A stretch of 26,380 nt of DNA from Chara braunii (taxonomy: Eukaryota > Streptophyta > Charophyceae > Charales > Characeae). Numbering within the stretch: the stretch's first letter is position 1; every line of letters starts with the position of its first letter. Made by a program: the position numbers and the translations under genes. The DNA lies in assembly GCA_003427395.1 (NCBI GenBank), contig BFEA01000141.1:595676-622055 (forward strand), in the 5' to 3' direction. Positions 8,041-16,756 of the stretch are shown here, piece after piece. A model generated the notes under the pieces. That model ran no database searches. It was not told where the DNA came from and saw only the letters and a list, made by a program, of their open reading frames with translations.

Positions 8041-9070
8041 TTATCCCATACGGTAGACGCAACCCTTTGGAGGAACACTCCCTTCTATTATTTCGATTTT
8101 GTGTTTGACCGGACGCTCGGGAACTCCACGAGGTTCGGCCATAACTTCAGGGAATCGATCTAATAGACGGCGAATGTTTGTTGGGACTTCTGGTGGAGGA
8201 TCATCCTCATCTGGAGAAAGAAAATCAGAACGAGAATTTACAGCAATCACAACTGGATTTGAAGTACTAGAGCCAGAAGTAGAGGGATTATTCACAACAG
8301 AAGTAGATGGAATAAAAGTAGAGATGGTAGAAGTAGAGTTACTTACCGAGGTAGAAAATGCAGCAAAAGTAGAAGGCACATGGAGAGGCTTTACAAGAGC
8401 TATATGTACATGCTCAACTTCCTTGCGCCTGCGCACTGATTTGCAGAATTTGTTTGCACTTATAAGAGTCACAGGGGACTCGCGCGTCTCATCAAATAAG
8501 ACGGTACGCTCGTTCCCCTTGGCATGAAGCACCATGAACTGATTGTCCGCCCATCTGGTCCTTAGGCAATGAGCATTTAACCAGCCTAAGCCAATGACCG
8601 CGTCGAATGACACTTGTCCATGACATAAAAGTTGAGCTCATGTGTGACAGTGCGGTCCTTGTCAAAGGTGACGCGCACACCTTTGACAACATGTGTAGAG
8701 GTGACAACCTCTTGGTTGCCCACCTGGGTCTGACAAGGGTTCTACAGTTCCACTTGCTTCATTCCAAGGCCCGCCTTACGAATCCCAATAGGAGAAAAGA
8801 AATTAGTGGTTGAACCACTATCAATCAGCACGCGGATGTATCGGCGGTTAATGAGCAGTTTAAAGAAGGTTAGTTCCACACTCCCTTGAACACGACGTTG
8901 CTGCTTGAGCTGCAGCCAATGTTCCAGGCGAGCGTGGAAGTCAACTTCCTTAGACACCTCCCAAGGCTCCGCGTATAGCACATGAACTGCAGCAGCCTTG
9001 GATTCAACGTCGTTCCGGGCTTCAAGAGTAGGCTGTTGATCAGATTCAGGCTCATCGGAGGGGCTTGCAA
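8041..9070 (-). pseudogene. Retropepsin (second protease) and pre-RT linker of element B
   Basis: Around 8,790-8,900 the minus strand reads R-Y-I-R-V-L-I-D-S-G-S-T-T-N-F-F-S-P, an aspartic protease active site with an intact D-S-G. A frameshifted continuation (8,613-8,041) has A-V-I-G-L-G-W-L, the conserved closing element of the fold. It is followed by a serine- and threonine-rich linker (near 8,400-8,200) and P-V-K-H-K-I-E-I-I-E-G-S-V-P-P, the classic entry to gypsy RT. The retropepsin cuts the Gag-Pol polyprotein. Upstream it follows the zinc knuckle at 9,149-9,190. At least two frameshifts break the region. Confidence 0.8.
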
Positions 9071-9115
9071 CTGACGTTCCAGCTTCCCTTGTTGTAGGGA
9101 GTGCTGATGACTCCT

Positions 9116-9358
9116 CTACGCCCTTTGCCTGTTTCCCTGAAGTCTATAACAGTCCTGCACAACATGCCCAGGCTTTTGACAATGCAAGCATATGCGCATT
9201 TTAGATTTTTTTCCCCATTCCTTTTGACTGATACGGAGGACTTCCCAAGGCTTGGTAGATGCGTCCTCCGGTTTCTCAGGGATCTTCACATTCTTGGGGA
9301 GGTGGACAACACTTCCCTTACCCACTTCCTTTTGAGAACGAGTGTCTCGGTCGCCCAT
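9116..9358 (-). pseudogene. Second Gag zinc knuckle, at the chimera junction
   Basis: An 80-codon frame with a CCHC knuckle at 9,149-9,190 (C-L-H-C-Q-K-P-G-H-V-V-Q-D-C), preceded by a basic stretch rich in lysine and followed by an immediate stop. It belongs with the RT-integrase part of element B, since its own protease follows directly. Its capsid is missing: upstream of about 9,350 the sequence is the protease of a different gag-protease unit. The start of the frame is therefore not a true initiation site but a fusion point. Confidence 0.75.
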
Positions 9359-10055
9359 TCGGCCTCTGTGCCACGGAACCGACGAGACCAGGGAGTGCCA
9401 AGGATAAAGTCGTACCCTGTCTCCATCACGTCGAAGTATGCGGAGGAATGGTAGCGCCTACGCGTCTGGGTACTATCCGATGGCTGGAGGGTGAGGGAGA
9501 AGTGGAGGTCGGGGACCGTCTGATCGAAGAAGCGCTGCGTCTTGTTATCTCCGAGGGTAACAGAGATAGGAGAGCGAGACACAAGGTAGCTAGGCGAGCT
9601 TCCTCAACCACTCGAGGGTAAACGAAATCTCCCTGCGAGCAAGAGTCCCATAAAGCGCGGTACACCCTCGTAGATGTCCCTAGGCGAATAGGGATGATGG
9701 GTAGGGTGCGATCAGGGTCAGAGAGCAGAGCGAGAAGACGACGCAGGACGTTGATGTGTCTCGTGAGTCGCTCCTGATGAGCCTGCAGAATGCTCAAGTC
9801 CAGGAGAGCTAACACAACGTCATTATGAGTCGCCAGCTGAGCGCTACAACGGGCTGTGCGAATGGCACGACGCGTCGGAAGTCTCGGGGGAGAAGCGCTA
9901 GATGCGGCGGTCTGTTGGGAGGCAGACGATACCTCGACAGACGACGGGGCAGAGAGAATTGTGTATGCCATGTCCTGAGGATCCTCCGGTGGGGCAAACC
10001 ACGACTCGGTGGTCAAGAAGCCGGCTATGTGCGAGGCCTTAGGGGCACACTGCAC
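9286..10055 (-). pseudogene. First retropepsin of the chimera (5' unit)
   Basis: Two frames make up one protease. At about 9,620-9,660 there is R-A-L-W-D-S-C-S-Q-G-D-F, where the active-site D-S-G is changed to D-S-C. After a frameshift near 9,590 the second frame reads S-V-T-L-G-D-N-K-T-Q-R-F and then F-D-V-M-E-T-G-Y-D-F-I-L-G-T-P-W, the closing hydrophobic-G motif. The first half of the longer frame (10,055-9,750) is alanine-, serine- and leucine-rich with a helical look. Beyond 9,350 the frame reads through into the second unit for about 20 codons. Loss of the glycine should abolish activity. Confidence 0.78.
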
Positions 10056-10074
10056 AATAGCTAGGTGGGTGAGG

Positions 10075-10626
10075 CTAGCCGGGCGGGGCCGGGGGGGGAC
10101 TGAGATCGACGCTGATGAGAGATATCAGCAAGGCGGCATGGTATGGACACCGTGAGGGGGTGTGTCCATCCAGGCGGCAACGAAGGTAGCCCCGACGGGC
10201 CTCGAGGGTGGCGCGCTCCTCAGGAGATAGAGCTCCGCGAGGAGGGACGAAACCCTGCGGGAGGTCTATCTGGGGAACAGTGGGTGTGCGGGTGCCAACC
10301 TTTGCCACCCGACTGCGCGCACGACCCATGGCAGACATGGCCATCTGCAATCGCTCGGCCACGGGGACAATGTCGTCATCCAAGTGATACTGGATAACGT
10401 CCCGAAGCTCGATGTCCTCGGGGGCGAACCCAACGGTGGGGTCGAGCTCGATTAAGGCATCCTCTCCATACTCGAGAGAACTGTAGTGCCGAGAGAATGG
10501 CATTCCAAGTCGAGCCGGGCGACGAAAACGACCAGCAAACGAGGAGCGGCCTCTGGTGGTACCACGAGACTGGGAGGTGGCGGCTGGCCGCGAAGAGGAG
10601 GGGACGACGGAGAAGCGACTGCGCAT
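10075..10626 (-). pseudogene. Gag C-terminal/nucleocapsid region of the 5' unit
   Basis: A 183-codon minus-strand frame, arginine- and serine-rich at the start (R-G-T-T-R-G-R-S-S-F). The middle is a long charged region, and the end has R-C-R-L-D-G-H-T-P-S-R-C. This is a CCHC knuckle lacking its first cysteine: tyrosine stands where the CX2C spacing demands cysteine, a TGC to TAC change. It sits between the capsid frame (11,124-10,684) and the first protease, as in a normal gag-pol order. Similar knuckle sequence occurs in the gag remnant at 456-497. Confidence 0.68.
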
Positions 10627-10683
10627 CCTCTGGTACTAACGCCGAGCCTCGTATGCCTGCTCCGCGGAAGAAAATGATCGCCT

Positions 10684-11273
10684 CTATAGCTCTAGGCGGT
10701 AGTCAGTCGGCAGGCTGACAAGGAACCGGTCGGTGAGTGTGACCTCTGGTAGGAACGTCTCGTCACAGACAAGGCGAGCGTCCTGAAACACCCGGATGTG
10801 ACGCTCCAGGTCGGCCGGTACAGAGGACTCGGACCATCTGGCCTGGGTGACGCGGTCTAAGGCGTCGGTGGCGTCATGACAAGCGCCGAAGCGGTCCTGA
10901 AGGAAGGCCGCGAAGTCGGCCAAAGTGGGGACCTCACCCACGCGGAGACGCTGGGTAGAATGATCCTCCCATGCAGTAGAAGGGCTACCTCGCAATTTGG
11001 TTGCGAGCACATCACACCACAACTCCTGACGGGTGGTCGTCATAGAGAGTGTGCGCATTGCTATCTGCAACCAGCGAGAGACACGGGATGTGCCATCATA
11101 CTCGGGAATGTCTGTGGTGCGCATAGGAGGATGTCCACTGTGCTGATGGCGGGGGGAAAGAGCTCAAGGCGAGAGCACTGCGGCGACGTAAGTCGCGGCC
11201 GCTGCAGGGGCAGAGGTGGGGGAAGGCTGTGGGTCATGGCCGCTAGCAGATGGACTTGCAGACGAGGAGGCAA
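10684..11273 (-). pseudogene. Gag capsid of the 5' unit
   Basis: The frame ending at 10,684 has a capsid-like profile: I-P-E-Y-D-G-T-S-R-V-S-R-W-L near its start, then W-C-D-V-L-A-T-K-L-R-G-S-P-S-T-A-W, L-A-D-F-A-A-F-L-Q-D-R-F-G and F-L-V-S-L-P. These match the general gypsy Gag order (F-x-G, W-L, A-W, F-x-x-x-F and a late L-P). About 50 codons of proline-rich N-terminal sequence lie upstream to 11,273 in a different frame, joined near 11,120. No clear ATG can be chosen because of the frameshift. Confidence 0.72.
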
Positions 11274-11336
11274 CAGCCGTGGGCAGCTATTCCGGAGTGG
11301 CTGGGTAAGAGGGAATAAAAATTATTTATTTACATA

Positions 11337-11755
11337 TTTGAAAATTTCGGCAGCATTTTCTTACCCCAACGGGATCAAAATTTGCAAAGAGAAAGGAGAG
11401 ACTAGAAGAAGCACACTAATTTTTACAACGCCGCAAATTAAAAATTTCAGAAAAATAAGTAAATAAATAAATAAATAGATAAATAAATAAGGAGGCGGAG
11501 GAGAGTGAGGAGAAAATAACTAAGTTTTGAATTTTTCAGTAATTTCGACAGCCTTTCGTTACCCCCATGGGGTCGAAGTGTGCCGTGAAGAAGAAAGACT
11601 AAGAAAAATAAGAACATTTTGCCAGCACTTCGCTACCCCCAAGGGGTCAAAATGTGTTGAAAAAGACTAAGTAAGAAGAAAACAGAAAATTTCGGCAGCA
11701 TTTCGTTACCCCCACGGTGGCAAAATGTGTGCCGAAAGCAAGAATGACTAAGTCC
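11337..11755 (-). repeat. Four degenerate leader repeats with a CCCC-NN-GGGG core
   Basis: Four related blocks occur near 11,340, 11,540, 11,616 and 11,686. Each contains a version of TTTCGGCAGCATTTCGTTAC, then CCCCA-C/T/A-GGGG and TCAAAATGTG, usually followed by AGACTAAG within 30 bases. The core is self-complementary and can form a short stem. They lie directly upstream of the gag capsid in the minus-strand transcript, so they would sit in the 5' leader if this is the element's own leader. Between the first two there is a TAAA/AATA microsatellite (11,458-11,490). No gene is visible. Confidence 0.65.
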
Positions 11756-11769
11756 TAATCAGATTTTAG

Positions 11770-12410
11770 GGTGCCGCAGAAAAATTCAAATTTTCAAAAT
11801 AAATAAAGGAAAATAAAATAAATCAGAAAGATGAAAAAAGAAGTAGGGAATAAAATAATTCGAATTTTTGGGCAAAAAGAGAAGATTGAAATCAAAGAGA
11901 AAGAGAAAAGAAGAAAAACAGAAAAAATCGAAGGGGGGGGGGGGGGGGGGAGGGATGAAAAAGGGATGAAAAAAGAGAAAAATAGGTGGGAAAGAGAAAA
12001 GATTGAAGTGGTAGGTGAAGGGGATGATGGGGTTGTAGTTGGGGGAAGAAAGGAGGAGAGGAGGGTGAGTAAAAGAAAGTGAGTGGAGAGAAAGGAGAGA
12101 AAAAAATGGTGGGAGATGAGTGAAGAGGGAGGGGTATGAGAGATTAATGGGAAGGAGAGGAGAGAAGTGGGAAAAGAAGCACGGAGAGTGAGGTTGGGAG
12201 AGGAAAGACTAAAAATATGGTAGTGGATGGAGAAAGAGTGAAGGGGATGAGAGATTAGTGGGGAGAAGAGGAGAGAAATGAGAAAAGTGGAGAGGGGAGA
12301 AATGAGAAAAGGTGATGGATGAGTGGTGGTGAGAGAAAAAGAAGGTCAGATGATGAAGGGGAGACGGGGAAAAGGGAGTGGGAGAGTGGATTAGTGATAA
12401 GAGAGGTGAT
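11770..12410. repeat. Long nearly C-free purine-rich tract with G18 run
   Basis: Across roughly 600 bases the plus strand is almost free of C, with A and G dominating and T minor. It contains an uninterrupted G run at 11,933-11,950. Within it are longer duplications, for example GAGAGATTAATGGGAAGGAG near 12,139 and a close copy near 12,250, about 112 bases apart. There is no protein motif; the open frames here are lysine- and glutamate-rich artefacts. The minus-strand transcript would be polypyrimidine. Such tracts can form triplex or G-quadruplex structures, but the sequence alone does not show a role. Confidence 0.75.
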
Positions 12411-12415
12411 ACCCA

Positions 12416-12867
12416 GCTCTTGGGTAACCAAGAGCATAAAAATTCACCAAGATCCACAAGATTTTGACGTTCACAACCCCCTTGGGAGAAGGGGTCTTCA
12501 AGGTGGTGATGAACTGCTGCTGCACATTATCAGAGGTTGGCTGAGATCTTGATCAGCCACCCAGTGCAGCCCCCTAGCCAGAGGGGTCTTCAAAAAAATC
12601 CGCAGCAAGCTGCCACGTGGCACTTTTGGAGATGGCCACGAGTCAGGAGAGGAGAGGTAGAGAGCAAACACTCTTTTGCCAATAAGTTTTCACCCGCTGG
12701 GTGAAATTTGGCAAAAGAGGTCTTGTTGGAAAGCTTTTTGAAAGCCGCTTCCAACGAAATAAGGCGCAGCATCAGCCATTGCCTCCAGTAATAGCGCTCG
12801 TTGAAAAAAAAAACGAGCGCGGGTGATTTTGGAAGCTTAAAACAAAAACGCGATCTTTGAAAGATCG
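12416..12867. repeat. Cluster of seven stem-loop-forming inverted repeats
   Basis: Inverted repeats follow each other closely. They are 12,416-12,435 (perfect, 8-bp arms around GTAA); 12,478-12,496 and 12,571-12,588 (CCCC/GGGG arms, each followed by TCTTCAA); 12,671-12,719 (long, arms begin CTCTTTTGCCAA and end TTGGCAAAAGAG, with an inner TTTCACCC/GGGTGAAA stem); 12,725-12,755 (GTTGGAA/TTCCAAC); 12,794-12,820 (GCGCTCGTT/AACGAGCGC around an A-rich loop); and 12,851-12,867 (CGATCTTT/AAAGATCG). No coding frame fits. It may be a structured leader, part of an unrecognised LTR, or a separate structural element. Confidence 0.72.
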
Positions 12868-14275
12868 TAGCTCCTCAACCACCGTACAACATTTAGCGAT
12901 CTATAGGTTTTTGGAAGCGGCTCGTCGAGGGTTTTCCAAGAAGTTAAAGCTCAATAAATTTGGACGACCGGTGCAGAAATTACAATCACTTTGGTTCTAG
13001 AGTTCCCTCGCTGGGTGTTAGGTTCTACAGTTCCAACGATGCTAAGTATAGCCCCCTTAGCTTAGCCTCACAAAATATGTCCCTTAGACTGACTTCATTG
13101 TGGTCTGGCACTTTCTTTCAAAAAGCCTTTAGAATAATCAAAGGATCACATACCGACTGCCCACGGGACTACGTGGAGGGATAGTGCCTTCTTCAACATT
13201 CCACCAATTTCCTCAGTAAATCCACAAGGTCGTGCCTCCCTTACTTTGATCAGAGTAGGTAAGGTCGCACGTCTTTTAGGGACATCTTTCAAAGTGTCTT
13301 CCAGAGTTCCATCATAATTGCCAGAAGTTTCTATCCATAATTCTCACAAAAGTTTTGGCCTTTCCTCGTCAAACTTACATACATACAAAAACATCTCATC
13401 ATTATAGCATCTCTTTCGAGTACTCTCACAAATTTCATCATTTTAAGAAAGTTCAATTGGCCATTGGGCTCCCCTCTCTCTTTTCTAAATCATACAGAAG
13501 ACACAACTTTGGTTGTGACCTTTCCATTCACCATCATATAAATCCTTTGCAAAGTACATCATATCATCTCTCTCTCACAAATCTGAGGGGCACTCTCTCC
13601 CACTGTAATTTGGTTTTCACTTGTCATTGGGACAAGGATGCGCAAGTACAACGGAAGAATGTGCAGATCAGTTTACTTCACAATATTCATCTTCATCACA
13701 CTAACATCCATATGGGCAGGTCAACAACTAAGAGTGAGTATGACACACCGCACAAAAAAAAAGATAGGTCTGAGACTCGCATATGCATACAGAATGTGGT
13801 CAAAGTATTGTACAAAGAGTCCAAATATCCAACAAGGCATCACAGTATCCAACAAGAATCAAGTATCCGATCAAGTGTCAAGGTATCCGAAATCGACCGT
13901 CACTCCAAACCTCATACCACTCACACATGAAGGAATCACAACTTACACAAAAGCATTACAAAAAAAACATTCCTCACCACACTAAAGGAAGCGAAAAGGA
14001 AAATAAAAATAGTCTGAATCATACTCAGTGTTATCTTATGTACAACTAACCTGAAAAGTCTATAATGCGAAGGTAAACATCTTACTACTGGCTCAACTTA
14101 CTGACATACATGGGTCTGATCCAATCCTCCATGTATCCCTCTTTGTATAAACAATCATCAGTCAAAGAGTCGAAGATGTCTTGCGTATGCTAGACCTAGA
14201 TTTTTCCGGACCTTATTAAAGAACCTCATTCCCGATCACTCATGACCTCCTGCAGCTGCCTATAAAATTGTGCCC
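12868..14275. other. No recognisable gene; possible element C 3' region
   Basis: About 1.4 kb without a supported gene. Plus-strand open frames at 13,355-14,049 are rich in histidine, serine and threonine and show no family motif. A 65-codon frame on the minus strand near 13,151-13,345 is also open but within chance. There are short imperfect repeats of a TATCCAACAAG-like unit at 13,825-13,900. Following the third ORF of element C, this should be its 3' untranslated region. I could not find a polypurine tract or an LTR resembling the copy at 22,400, so the element is probably truncated here. Confidence 0.45.
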
Positions 14276-15213
14276 TTACCCCATCACGAGTCTTAGGAAC
14301 CAGGATTCCATTCCTATCTCTCCACACTCCAGACGACTCTCTGACGGCCAAACCATTTGCCTCATCTTTGAGACTCTTGCTGCTCTCTCAATTCTGTCCA
14401 ACTCTTTTTCCTCGTCAGCCTGGTCCTCCTTGCCCTCCTGCATCCGTGGCTCATGGGGTGAGGTCGGTTCTATATCTGACATAGGGCAGTCCACAGCTAT
14501 CTGAGTAGGTTGTGGAGGCATACCTGGACCACCTGACCCTCCTTCTCTTTCGTGTCTTTGGGATCTGTGCTCCTTTCTCCTTTCTTCCCTCTAAGTCCCT
14601 GATGACATGCCCTGCTCAAAGGTCCTTCTTTCAGCTGCCTCTGTCTCCCTCCTTCTCTTCTCCAGACTCCTTTTTTCACATGCCTGACGTGCTGGAGTAT
14701 AGTAATCCCACAACAACTTCTTGCAGTGTCCCCAATTCATAGCAGGTGCCACGATAGATCTAACAAAGGATCTAATGTGCCGCCTTACGTACAGAAGGAA
14801 GCTCCCCATCCTCTGCTCCCCTGGAACATTGAGGTCATCCGCATATCGATCATAGGCCCATAGGAACCCCCCCAAATTAGTGGAGTCAAATCGAACGGGT
14901 TGTCTATCTCTCCCCACTGGCGACGGTGCAAGCCCTCCATCCTCCTTTCAAAATCCTGCCAGGTTAGTGACTCCCTGACAAAGTTGGCAATGGGGTCTAT
15001 CCACTCGCCTACGCCTCGCACCTCCCTCAACATCCTGGTTCCATCTCATCCAAACTCATGCGCATGCCTCTCGAACTCAATCAGGAACAACTCAATGTTC
15101 CTTCCCTGGAAAAGTGGAGGTCTGTCCTCTCTCCTGGTCCTCGTTTGCGCCCTCTGTCTGGTCACCCCCAAAGGGTTTTCCACTGGTCCCGCCCCTCCCC
15201 TCCCTCTTGGCAT
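14276..15213 (-). pseudogene. Third, gag-like ORF of element C, downstream of pol
   Basis: The start is the ATG at 15,213 (M-P-R-G-R-G-G-A-G-P). The protein would be about 310 residues. Residues 30-100 look like a Gag capsid N-terminus: P-P-L-F-Q-G-R-N-I-E-L-F-L-I-E-F-E, then M-L-R-E-V, V-G-E-W-I-D-P-I and L-T-W-Q-D-F-E-R-R-M. A helical charged part follows (R-S-L-E-K-R-R-R-E-T-E-A-A-E), then an acidic tail with D-E-E-K-E-L-D-R-I. Three lesions are visible: a TGA at 15,048-15,046 (probably from TGG), a frameshift at a seven-base G/C homopolymer near 14,870, and a TAG near 14,593; the frame stays good around each. It differs clearly from the 5' gag of the same element. It might instead be a nested fragment of another element. 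Confidence 0.65.
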
Positions 15214-15236
15214 GGCTGCCCCAAATGGTGTCAAAC

Positions 15237-15263
15237 CTGCACAACAAGGAAGAAAGAAACATG
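15237..15263 (-). promoter_or_regulatory. Splice-acceptor-like site before the third ORF
   Basis: On the minus strand a pyrimidine-rich run (TTTCTTTCTTCCTTGTTGT) is followed by GCAG and then GTTTGACACC, 24 bases before the ATG at 15,213. This is what a eukaryotic 3' splice site looks like and would allow a spliced subgenomic mRNA for the third ORF, as retroviral env and some plant element ORFs use. The matching donor would lie near the 5' leader or in gag and was not identified. Confidence 0.45.
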
Positions 15264-15458
15264 AGCATACAAAGGGTAAGCAGGTTTGGTCAAAACACAA
15301 CAAGAGACAGACATAGCCCTCCCCCAACTATCTACATATGTGTATATATATATGAGTCTACCCCAATGCTGTAACCCATCATACCATTCTGCTGAGAATA
15401 ACATCCTATAAAATTTACTTATACTAATATCCCTATGTAAGTACTCAAAAGGGTGACT
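15264..15458 (-). other. Spacer between pol and third ORF of element C
   Basis: This 195-bp AT-rich spacer has a short TATATATATA stretch at 15,342-15,352 and no coding motif. It is far too short to hold an LTR, primer site and leader, which argues that the third ORF belongs to the same element and is not the gag of a separate complete copy. Confidence 0.55.
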
Positions 15459-15840
15459 CTAACTGGTGAGATCCATGCTCACCTCGTCTCGAGCGACGAA
15501 CTTCTTTAACCTCCAGCCTGACACCCAGTCTTTCCAAGCCGTCCTATTCAGCTCCTTAATTTGGTAGACTCCATGCTCACCACTCCTTGTGACCCTGTAT
15601 GATCCCCGCCACCTCTTGTCCAACTTCCGCGACCACTGCTTCTCCAAGGATGAGTAGTTTAGGAACCCAATATCTCCCACCTTGAGAGGCTCTTTCCTTA
15701 CCCTTGCCATCTTATCCCACCTGAACTTGTCCTTGGTACGACTGTCCGCCACCCTACTTGCCGCCTCTTCAATTCTGTCCTCCATGGCGCCAATCTGACG
15801 TGCCCTTAGATCAAGCAATTCCTCAAAGGTCAGATTCGTC
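15459..15840 (-). pseudogene. Integrase C-terminal module of element C
   Basis: The frame has E-E-L-L-D-L-R-A-R-Q at its start, a helical region (residues 5-35), then V-G-D-I-G-F-L-N-Y and the GPY/F-like W-S-R-K-L-D-K-R-W-R-G-S-Y-R-V. After that come G-V-Y-Q-I-K-E-L and W-R-L-K-K-F-V, and a stop at 15,459. This small barrel domain binds DNA in gypsy integrases. The usual G-P-Y is G-S-Y here. There is no chromodomain; the frame closes soon after the module, unlike elements A and B. Confidence 0.8.
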
Positions 15841-15849
15841 TCGAGGTCC

Positions 15850-16683
15850 TGCCGCCTAGGAAATTTTCAATAGGGAACGTCGCATGCCTTGCATACCACA
15901 ACGTAGTCGGTGCTCCTTCTGACAGTGATGTTATCCACGAAAAAAGTGACCCTTAGGAAGTCTGGCCACTGATTGGGCTTGCCACTAGTCCACTTGGCGA
16001 GAAGATTCGTGATGGTACTATGTCCTCTCTCCACAGGTGCATTAGCTTGAGGGTGCGTCCGCAGTAGTATACTCGGCGATCACCCCATACCTCTTTAAAA
16101 GTGCCTTTACTTCTGTACAGGTGAATTCGAACCCCCTATCCATCACAAATCTAGAGACAAAGGGGTAACGGAGATAGTACTCTTCGATGCATCGAGCCAA
16201 CGTCTCACCAGTCTTTGTGCGAATGGCCTGGCCATCTACAAAACCGGAGAGATTATCCCACGCATCGAAGATAAAATTATAGCTTCTTATTCCCAGTGGC
16301 ATGGCCAACAGATCCAGTTGTATGACTGCTCCAACCTCACGAACATACCTTGGGTGAAGTGGCTCCCTAGGTCTGAGAGAGGATCGCTCCTGGCATGGTA
16401 CACAAGATTTACAGTAGTCGTTGATCATTTGTCCCATGTCATCCCAATAGTATAGTTCGTGTATCTTAAGGTATGTTGTGTCTGTGCTTCTATGACCCCC
16501 TGTCGTACCATCATGTAGGGCAGCTATGATGTCAATCTGACAAGTGACGCCACTGACTACTCTTCTGGGAGTTCTCCCTTTGCTTCTTATGAATAGATGG
16601 TCATCCCTTACTAGAAAGTCTGGCCTCATTTTCAGAACTCTCTCGCTAGCATCCCTTTCCCTCATCTCGCATGAAAGAAGCAT
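15850..16683 (-). pseudogene. Integrase (zinc-binding and core) of element C
   Basis: The zinc-binding domain has H-D-G-T-T-G-G-H-R and Y-C-K-S-C-V-P-C-Q (about 16,530-16,380). The core begins V-I-Q-L-D-L-L-A-M-P (first aspartate) and continues F-V-M-D-R-G-F-E-F (second aspartate). A single-base shift near 16,065 moves it to the frame with H-P-Q-A-N-A-P-V-E-R-G-H (glutamate), so the triad is traceable. Further shifts near 15,925 and 15,870 break the region around R-H-A-T-F-P-I-E. Distances between motifs are normal for gypsy integrase. Confidence 0.85.
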
Positions 16684-16756
16684 CCCGAGCTCGAGATAAA
16701 CTCCATCATACTCCTCTGCCCGGAAAGCTTCTTTAACCTCTCCTTCCTCAAAGTCG

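Larger units (their letters stand above)
5565..11310 (-). mobile_element. Element B: chimeric Ty3/gypsy chromovirus body
   Basis: On the minus strand, in transcription order: gag capsid (11,273-10,684), zinc knuckle (10,626-10,075), a first protease (10,055-9,286), a second zinc knuckle (9,358-9,116), a second protease (about 9,070-8,490), RT, RNase H, integrase and chromodomain, then polypurine tract and 3' LTR. Two knuckles and two retropepsins in one row are not the normal gag-pol order. The simplest reading is that the 5' third and the rest belong to two different families joined near 9,350. RT has lost its thumb and connection, and frames are broken throughout. No 5' LTR or primer site was identified. 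Confidence 0.7.

Noticed and set aside
11831-12082. Lysine/glutamate-rich plus-strand frame
   Set aside because: Product of the purine-rich tract with a G18 run; no real coding signature.
12403-12425. Primer-site-like sequence on the minus strand (TGGGTATCACC)
   Set aside because: It resembles the initiator-Met primer site TGGTATCAGAGC only after an inserted base and ending differently, and it overlaps a perfect hairpin that explains the sequence better.
13151-13345. 65-codon minus-strand open frame of balanced composition
   Set aside because: No ATG, bounded by stops, and short enough to be chance; not similar to any family I know.
13355-14049. Overlapping plus-strand frames rich in histidine, serine and threonine
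   Set aside because: Two long frames overlap each other in AC-rich sequence, without motifs or conserved spacing; likely untranslated DNA.
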